Shown here: positions 6,500 to 10,637 of the stretch, one piece after another
How positions within the stretch are numbered: position 1 is the first letter of the stretch
Layout: each line of letters starts with the position of its first letter
Source of the DNA: Planctomycetota bacterium
Lineage (GTDB): Bacteria > Planctomycetota > Planctomycetia > Pirellulales > UBA1268
Reading direction: 5' to 3'
Length of the DNA stretch: 10,637 bases
NCBI GenBank assembly: GCA_003670825.1
Contig: QWQL01000182.1
Coordinates: forward strand, 1-10,637
Translations under genes and position numbers: made by a program
The notes under the pieces: generated by a model
Database searches by the model: none
What the model was told of the DNA's origin: nothing
Seen by the model: only the letters and a program-made list of their open reading frames with translations

Positions 6500-7222
6500 G
6501 TGACCAATCCTTCCCAGGGTGTCGTCATCGCCTCCTTCCCCAAGTCGGGCAGCACGTGGGTGCGGTTCCTCGTCGCCAACCTGTTCAACGAGGTCTCGCG
6601 GGAGGTGGAGGCCGTCGACTTTCACACCATCCACGAGATCGTTCCCGAGATCGGTCGTCCCGACGACCGCCGGCTGTTTCGTGAACAGCCCGCCGTCTGG
6701 AAGACGCACGACGAGTGGCGGAAAGGCTTCGACCGAGCGGTGCTCGTGCTCCGCAACCCGTGGGACACGCTGCTCTCCTTTCATCACTACATGACGGGTG
6801 AGTGGGGCAGGGAGGCGACGCTTGCCGACGTGGTGACCAGCGCGAAGCATGGCGCATCGGCCGTGGTGCGGCACGCGGCTTCCTACCTCGACCGCTGCCC
6901 CGACCTGCTCGTGCTCACCTACGAGGCACTGCATGCCTCGCCGAGGCCCGAGGTCCGCCGGCTCGCCGACTTCATCGGCCTCGACGTGACCGCCGATCAG
7001 GTCGCCGCGGCCATCGCCGGATCGTCATTCGAGGCGATGCGGGAGAGCGAGGCAACGAAGGGCCGTAAGTATGGCGGCACCGGCTTTCGCTTCATGCGTC
7101 AGGGGGCCGTTGGCGAGGGATACGCGGCGATCTCGCTCGACCCCGCCCTCGACCGCCATGTCCGCCACGAACTGGCGAAGTGCCCCGCGCTCGACGACCT
7201 CTACGCCACGTTCACGCCGTGA
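6500..7222 (+). CDS. Small sulfotransferase (240 aa)
   Basis: This is a PAPS-dependent sulfotransferase. The 5'-phosphosulfate loop is FPKSGSTW (residues 13-20), the presumed catalytic histidine lies in KTHDEW (68-73), and the 3'-phosphate site is LRNPWDTLLSFHHY (84-97). LTYEAL (139-144) and LADFIGLDV (155-163) follow the usual order, and the C-terminal loop reads FMRQGAVGEGY where many relatives have R-x-G-x-x-G-D-W. It is somewhat shorter than many members (250-300). The proposed start is a GTG at 6500, one base after the moeA stop; it gives a compact N-terminus just ahead of the PAPS loop. An in-frame ATG at 6455 would lie inside moeA and adds no family sequence. The acceptor (polysaccharide, lipid or small molecule) is unknown. 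It is the last gene of the plus-strand run. Confidence 0.85.
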   Translation: MTNPSQGVVIASFPKSGSTWVRFLVANLFNEVSREVEAVDFHTIHEIVPEIGRPDDRRLFREQPAVWKTHDEWRKGFDRAVLVLRNPWDTLLSFHHYMTGEWGREATLADVVTSAKHGASAVVRHAASYLDRCPDLLVLTYEALHASPRPEVRRLADFIGLDVTADQVAAAIAGSSFEAMRESEATKGRKYGGTGFRFMRQGAVGEGYAAISLDPALDRHVRHELAKCPALDDLYATFTP

Positions 7223-7261
7223 TGATGCGGGCATGCCGGGAACCCATCGGCCCGCCCTCCG

Positions 7262-7669
7262 TCAGCCCGGCACGCTGCGGTGTAAGTGCACGTGCTGCCA
7301 GCCGCTCGCCCTGCGCACCCACACCCGCGTCTCCTCACCACGTGCCACCACCGGGCTGCCGGCAGCGTCGAGCTTCTGGACGAGCCGCACGTAGCAGACC
7401 ACCGCCACGTCGTTGCCGAGCATCTTCACCACGGGCGAGGCCAGGGTGGTGGTGACGTGCGAGGTGCCCTTCGACGTCTCGCCGGCGAGGTCGAAATAGA
7501 ACTTGTGGAATGGCAGCCCCTCGACGAGTTGGCCCTGCGCCTCGGGCTCGAAGCAGGTGATGTCGTCGGCGACGAGTTCCTTGTAGGTCTTCCAGTCGGC
7601 CGCGGCGACGGCGTCGAGCAGGCGGCGGGTGGCGGCGAGGACTTCTTCAGCAGGCGTGGGCGTGGGCAT
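7262..7669 (-). CDS. CaMKII-association-domain-like protein, NTF2 fold (135 aa)
   Basis: The single domain resembles the association domain of calcium/calmodulin-dependent kinase II (CaMKII_AD), part of the SnoaL/NTF2-like superfamily. It shows DWKTYKELVADDITCFEPEA (25-44), LVEGLPFHKFYFD (48-60), VAVVCYVRLVQKLD (88-101), EETRVWVRR (112-120) and the end motif WQHVHLHRS (124-132). In animals this domain assembles kinases into rings; bacterial stand-alone versions are known, with unclear ligands. The kinase part is absent, and the protein has no signal peptide. The ATG at 7669 is preceded by GGAG and fits the family's N-terminus. It lies 17 bases after thyX in the same direction, so the two are probably co-transcribed. 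Confidence 0.85.
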   Translation of the reverse strand: MPTPTPAEEVLAATRRLLDAVAAADWKTYKELVADDITCFEPEAQGQLVEGLPFHKFYFDLAGETSKGTSHVTTTLASPVVKMLGNDVAVVCYVRLVQKLDAAGSPVVARGEETRVWVRRASGWQHVHLHRSVPG

Positions 7670-7686
7670 GGGCGGTTTCTCCGGGC

Positions 7687-8616
7687 TCAGGTGGGTCGAG
7701 TGACGAGGCCGAGGGTGACGAGCTTGTCGAGGCACTCGTCTCGCTCGCGGGAGCGGGCCAGTTCCGCCCACGACGGGTCCTGGGCGGCAAGGAAGGCGTC
7801 GTGCGAGGCCGGGAATCCGCGGCCGGCGGATTGGGCGACGAGCCGGCCGATCACCTCACGGTCGAGCCGCGTGAGCCGCATGGCCTCGACCCGGTAGTCG
7901 AGAAAGGCCTCCCACACGAGCGGAAACAGCGGCGCCACGATCCGCTGGCCGATCGTCTCGGCGTAGCGGCGGATCTCGAGCTGCGCGTGAACATCCATCC
8001 GCAGGGCGAGGAAGTGCAGCAGATTGTGGAGGTCGATCTTCCAGTAGGCCTCGGTGTAGGTGGAGAGCGGGAGGTCTTTGCGGGCCTGCTCGCGGGCAAT
8101 GCCCGCCTCCAGCCGGTCCTCGTAGACTTTGCGGGCGAGGCTCTGCAGTTCGTGCTCTGCCTGCGTGAGCTTGCCGCCGTCTGATGCGGGCACGAGGCCG
8201 GCCGACCCCTGGCGATTGTTCGACGCCTGGCTCCGCCACTCCGCATCGCCGGTGCCCTGCATCGAGTCGATGGCGAGCGAGTACCGCGTCGAATATTCGT
8301 TGATGCTCGCGGTGCGGTGCCGGATCCACTGCCGCCAGCAGTCCATCGGCACTCGGACCACGAACTTCAGCTCGGCCATCTCGAAGGGTGTGGTGTGGGC
8401 GTGCCGCAGGAGGTAGCGGATCAGCTGACGGTCATCGCTGACTTTCCGCGTGCCCTCACCGTAGCTGACCCGCGCGGCCTGCACGACCGAGCTATCGTCG
8501 CCCATGCAGTCCACGAGCGCCACGAAGCCGTCGTCGAGAACAGGGAACTTCTGCCAGCGAAGGGATTCGACGGTCGCGGCACGGTCGGCGGCAGTCGAGG
8601 TGTCTGGAGCGGTCAT
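7687..8616 (-). CDS. thyX: Flavin-dependent thymidylate synthase ThyX (309 aa)
   Basis: ThyX makes dTMP from dUMP using methylene-tetrahydrofolate and FAD/NADPH. The signature RHRTASINEYSTR (residues 99-111) is an exact match to the ThyX motif RHR-x-x-S-x-N-E-x-S-x-R. RHAHTTPFEM (71-80) and the C-terminal part, with LDYRVEAMRLT, are also typical. It is longer than the minimal enzymes (about 220-250), as in several other phyla, because of an insert around residues 118-150 and a C-terminal extension. The ATG at 8616 was chosen because the more upstream in-frame start (8703) would run into the neighbouring gene. The ribosome site is weak. It lies 58 bases downstream of the 86-residue gene and 17 bases upstream of the CaMKII_AD gene on the same strand. 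Confidence 0.93.
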   Translation of the reverse strand: MTAPDTSTAADRAATVESLRWQKFPVLDDGFVALVDCMGDDSSVVQAARVSYGEGTRKVSDDRQLIRYLLRHAHTTPFEMAELKFVVRVPMDCWRQWIRHRTASINEYSTRYSLAIDSMQGTGDAEWRSQASNNRQGSAGLVPASDGGKLTQAEHELQSLARKVYEDRLEAGIAREQARKDLPLSTYTEAYWKIDLHNLLHFLALRMDVHAQLEIRRYAETIGQRIVAPLFPLVWEAFLDYRVEAMRLTRLDREVIGRLVAQSAGRGFPASHDAFLAAQDPSWAELARSRERDECLDKLVTLGLVTRPT

Positions 8617-8674
8617 GGCCGGAGACCCTGCGGGGATGGAAAGCCCAACAGGATGCGGCACCGCCTCGGCCCGG

Positions 8675-8935
8675 TCAATCCTTCGCCAGAAGTTCCTGGA
8701 CAAGCGTGGCGAGTTTGCGGGCGTCGTCCGACTTGTGCAGCGGGTCGATCCGCGACTTCGGCACGCCGAGTTTGGTGAGCGAGGTCACGACGCTCGCCCA
8801 GACCTTTTCCCGCTTCTTGCCCTCGGCGAGGTACAGGTCGGTCACCTGCTCCCCCAGCCGCTGGAGCAGGGCGGTGTCGAGGTTGGCGTAGTAGTTCTTG
8901 ACGATCGACTGCTGATACTTGGAGAGTTCCGCCAT
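8675..8935 (-). CDS. Small conserved-looking protein of unknown function (86 aa)
   Basis: I do not recognise a named family. The sequence from the ATG at 8935 is charged and mostly helical: SKYQQSIVKNYYANLDTALL (5-24), then a second helix with EQVTDLYLAEGKKREKVW (29-46), a third (SVVTSLTKLG), and a C-terminal helix (DDARKLATLVQELLAKD). There is no cysteine, no membrane segment and no signal peptide, so a compact cytoplasmic helical protein is likely. Codon use is like that of its neighbours, and it is the first gene of the minus-strand thyX cluster, which argues that it is real. No strong ribosome site is seen. It is divergent from the ferredoxin gene, with 84 bases between the two starts. 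Confidence 0.7.
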   Translation of the reverse strand: MAELSKYQQSIVKNYYANLDTALLQRLGEQVTDLYLAEGKKREKVWASVVTSLTKLGVPKSRIDPLHKSDDARKLATLVQELLAKD

Positions 8936-8961
8936 GGGCCCGAATCCCGGTCGCTTGGAGG

Positions 8962-8988
8962 TTGACTTGGAGCCGGCTACAGTATCGG
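8962..8988 (+). promoter_or_regulatory. Possible promoter of the ferredoxin gene
   Basis: TTGACT (8962-8967) and TATCGG (8983-8988) are separated by 15 bases, slightly short for a sigma-70 promoter. They lie in the 84-base region between two divergent genes, where a plus-strand promoter is needed. The -10 match is weak. Confidence 0.3.
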
Positions 8989-9019
8989 CGAAAGTCCCCC
9001 GTTTCATCGAGAGTTTCTC

Positions 9020-9367
9020 ATGCCCACCATCACGTTCGTTAACGAAAAGAAGGAAATCCAGGTGCCGGCCGGGGCGAATCTCCGGAAGGAAGCGATTCGG
9101 GCCGGGGTGCAGCTCTACCCTGGCATCCACACGATCGCCAACTGCCACGGGTTTGGTTCCTGCGGCACCTGCCGGGTGCTGATCACCAAGGGGATGGAAA
9201 ACTGCAGCAAGCGGGGCCTGCTCGAGGCGGGCCGGATGGCCGTTTCGCTGGCCTACATCGGCAACGAGGCACAGATGCGACTCGCCTGCCAGACCAAGGT
9301 CAACGGCGATATCAACGTCACCACCCAGCCGCCACTCAACCTCTTCGGTGAAAACTTTTTCAGCTGA
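9020..9367 (+). CDS. 2Fe-2S ferredoxin, adrenodoxin-type (115 aa)
   Basis: This is a soluble electron carrier. The cluster ligands are Cys42, Cys48 and Cys51 in the pattern C-X5-C-X2-C (NCHGFGSCGTC), and Cys90 in RLACQT. The C-X5-C-X2-C spacing is the adrenodoxin/ISC type rather than the plant photosynthetic type (C-X4-C-X2-C). A further cysteine (Cys62) is not at a ligand position. The fold starts with ITFVNEKKEIQVPAGANL and an amphipathic helix, as in the family. Length is normal. The ATG at 9020 begins directly on the first beta strand and has only a weak purine-rich GAGAG upstream. The redox partner is unknown; the P-II gene follows after 40 bases. Confidence 0.9.
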   Translation: MPTITFVNEKKEIQVPAGANLRKEAIRAGVQLYPGIHTIANCHGFGSCGTCRVLITKGMENCSKRGLLEAGRMAVSLAYIGNEAQMRLACQTKVNGDINVTTQPPLNLFGENFFS

Positions 9368-9407
9368 CCGTAAGCTTCAGGACAGCACAGATGGTGCCGC
9401 TGCCACG

Positions 9408-9734
9408 ATGAAGGAAGTGATCGCCATCGTGAAGCCGTATCTCGCCGAGCGGGTGCTCGAGGCCCTGAAACTCGCGCCGCTGGAGGCCTGCACTGTTCGT
9501 GAGGTGAAGGGCTACGGCCGGCAGAAGAGTTACCTCGATGCCTACGGCGATAGCGAGTATGCGCTCGCCTTTCTGCCCAAGGTGGAGATCCAGCTCTGGG
9601 TGGACGACGCCCGGGTGGACGAGGTCGTCGATCGGATCACCACCGCCGCCCGCACGGGCCGCATGGGCGACGGCAAGATCTTCGTGCTCCCCGCGATGGC
9701 CGCGGACGTTTCCGCGGGAACTGCCACGGCGTAG
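9408..9734 (+). CDS. P-II family signalling protein (108 aa), C-loop arginines missing
   Basis: P-II proteins are trimers that sense ATP/ADP and 2-oxoglutarate and control ammonium transport and nitrogen enzymes. The core is well matched: VIAIVKP (4-10), VREVKGYGRQK (30-40, with Gln39 of the 2-oxoglutarate/Mg site), the T-loop with Tyr51 in SEYALAFLPK (49-58), and the B-loop TGRMGDGKIFV (83-93). Tyr51 is the residue uridylylated in E. coli GlnB. The end is unusual. Where GlnB/GlnK have the C-loop R-x-R-T-G-E, this protein has MAADVSAGTATA, without the two arginines that hold the ATP phosphates. No amtB, glnA or glnD is nearby. The start at 9408 is chosen from family alignment; the ribosome site is poor. 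It may be co-transcribed with the ferredoxin. Confidence 0.85.
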   Translation: MKEVIAIVKPYLAERVLEALKLAPLEACTVREVKGYGRQKSYLDAYGDSEYALAFLPKVEIQLWVDDARVDEVVDRITTAARTGRMGDGKIFVLPAMAADVSAGTATA

Positions 9735-9762
9735 GTGGACCGGCTGTGGCCTTCGCCTCTCG

Positions 9763-10620
9763 CTACTCGCGGAAGATGCCGGTGGCGTACCAGATGCTGT
9801 TGGAGCCGCGGCGGATGTCGTAACCATAGGCTGCGTGGCCGCCGCTAACGGCTCGCCAGTGGCCCGATGATTGCCGCCAGCTGGCCACGCAATCGACGCA
9901 GGAGTCGAGCAGGTCTTGGTGCTCCCAGCTCTCGGCGCAGACCTCCGCCGCCGCGCCGCCGAGCCGTTGCGAGCGGATGTTCCAGCCGTGGTGTCCCTGC
10001 CGGCGGACCCTCGCCTGATGGGCCGAGTGGGCCTCCGCTTCGGCGGCCAGTCCGGGATCGAACAGCCCTGCCGTGCTCTGCGGATGCTCCGGATGGAGCC
10101 GGACGGCGAGGATCATCGACCGCTGAGTGAGCGATGCGGCGGGCAGCGAGGCCAACTCGTTCACGTGTCGCGGTTCGAACCGGTAATACTTGCCCGGCGT
10201 GCGGGGCAGGATCGATACGATCCGCCCCTGCCAGGCGTCGTGGGCATGGTCAACGACGAACACGCCGCCGCCGCCCCGCATTTCCCTGAGTCCGGGGTCG
10301 GCCAGGAGGGCCGCAGCCGTGGCGGGGTCGGGCCGGCAGAAGACCCACGGCGTGCCGCTCGAGGCGAATCGCTCCTGCACTTCGGCGCGGTCGAGGTGGT
10401 TCCCAATGTCGTCGGCAAGCCCGCCAGACAGAGGCTCGACCGCGACGAGCAGCATGGCGGCCGCGGCGCGGGCTGCCGCGCTGGCGCTGGCGTAGTCGTC
10501 GAGCCGCTGCACGCCGTTCACGGTCGCTAACGTGAGCCCCCGCGAGGGAGCGGCATCAACAACTGCGATCGCGAGGCAGCACACGGCGGGCATCATCCAG
10601 AACGTGGAGCGGGCAGGCAT
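9763..10620 (-). CDS. Secreted protein with C-terminal CAP/SCP-like domain (285 aa)
   Basis: The ATG at 10620 follows GAGGTG by about 4-5 bases and begins a signal peptide (FWMMPAVCCLAIAVV, cut after VDA at residue 23). Residues about 190-285 look like a CAP (cysteine-rich secretory/SCP) domain: HSAHQARVRRQGHHGWN (198-214), AEVCAESWE (225-233), CVASWRQSSGHW (244-255) and AAYGYDIRRGSNSIWYATGIF (263-283). The last two correspond to the W-x-x-S-x-G-H segment and the final strands of CAP proteins. Residues about 30-170 form a separate region (VFCRPDPATAAALLAD, GVFVVDHAHDAW, GRIVSILPRTPGKYYRF) with an alpha/beta rhythm that could be thioredoxin-like, but no active-site CxxC is present. The function of bacterial CAP proteins is poorly defined. 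It converges on the P-II gene with a 28-base gap. A start at 10632 near the window edge is possible. Confidence 0.75.
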   Translation of the reverse strand: MPARSTFWMMPAVCCLAIAVVDAAPSRGLTLATVNGVQRLDDYASASAAARAAAAMLLVAVEPLSGGLADDIGNHLDRAEVQERFASSGTPWVFCRPDPATAAALLADPGLREMRGGGGVFVVDHAHDAWQGRIVSILPRTPGKYYRFEPRHVNELASLPAASLTQRSMILAVRLHPEHPQSTAGLFDPGLAAEAEAHSAHQARVRRQGHHGWNIRSQRLGGAAAEVCAESWEHQDLLDSCVDCVASWRQSSGHWRAVSGGHAAYGYDIRRGSNSIWYATGIFRE

Positions 10621-10637
10621 GGGGCACCTCACGGTGG

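Noticed and set aside
7223..7261. Convergent gap between the sulfotransferase and CaMKII_AD genes examined for a shared terminator
   Set aside because: No stable stem followed by a T-run is visible on either strand.
9700..9717. Perfect 7-bp hairpin CCGCGGA/TCCGCGG near the end of the P-II gene, a possible terminator
   Set aside because: It lies inside the coding sequence before the stop and is followed by no T-run. The 28-base gap to the convergent gene also holds no terminator.

Overview
The window looks like chromosomal DNA of a planctomycete (Planctomycetota). The base composition is very GC-rich. A DUF1559 protein carries a prepilin-type N-terminus and the H-X9-DG box, a secreted DUF4465 protein ends in a PEP-CTERM sorting tag, and most genes have weak Shine-Dalgarno signals. 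I see no rRNA, tRNA, CRISPR array, insertion sequence or phage gene. Assignment to phylum is an inference from family content; genus cannot be read from this.

Layout. (1) 1-861, minus strand: a secreted, extremely cysteine-rich repeat protein (about 44 Cys in 253 residues) with a strong intrinsic terminator at its end. (2) 862-1287: non-coding stretch. (3) 1288-1517, plus strand: a good sigma-70-type promoter followed by a clear cobalamin riboswitch. (4) 1629-3505: the riboswitch-led pair, a prepilin-like DUF1559 protein and a surface-type DUF4465/PEP-CTERM protein. (5) 3498-7222: five tightly packed co-directional genes: a class I SAM methyltransferase, an ABM-fold monooxygenase, a PabA/TrpG-type glutamine amidotransferase, MoeA (molybdopterin molybdenumtransferase) and a small sulfotransferase. 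(6) 7262-8935, minus strand: a CaMKII-association-domain protein, ThyX (flavin-dependent thymidylate synthase) and an 86-residue protein of unknown function. (7) 9020-9734, plus strand, divergent from the previous block: an adrenodoxin-type 2Fe-2S ferredoxin and a P-II family protein with a non-standard C-terminus. (8) 9763-10620, minus strand: a secreted protein with a C-terminal CAP/SCP-like domain.

The most interesting part is region 3-4. A corrinoid-sensing RNA directly precedes a pseudopilin-like protein and a cell-surface DUF4465 protein, with no recognisable B12 transporter or B12 enzyme between them. The simplest reading is a cobamide-repressed surface system for capturing or handling corrinoids. 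The sequence does not prove this, and the function of both proteins is inferred from the RNA switch. The genes in region 5 continue on the same strand with gaps of 10 bases or less or with overlaps, so they may be partly co-transcribed, but their functions (folate or tryptophan, molybdenum cofactor, sulfation) do not form one pathway.
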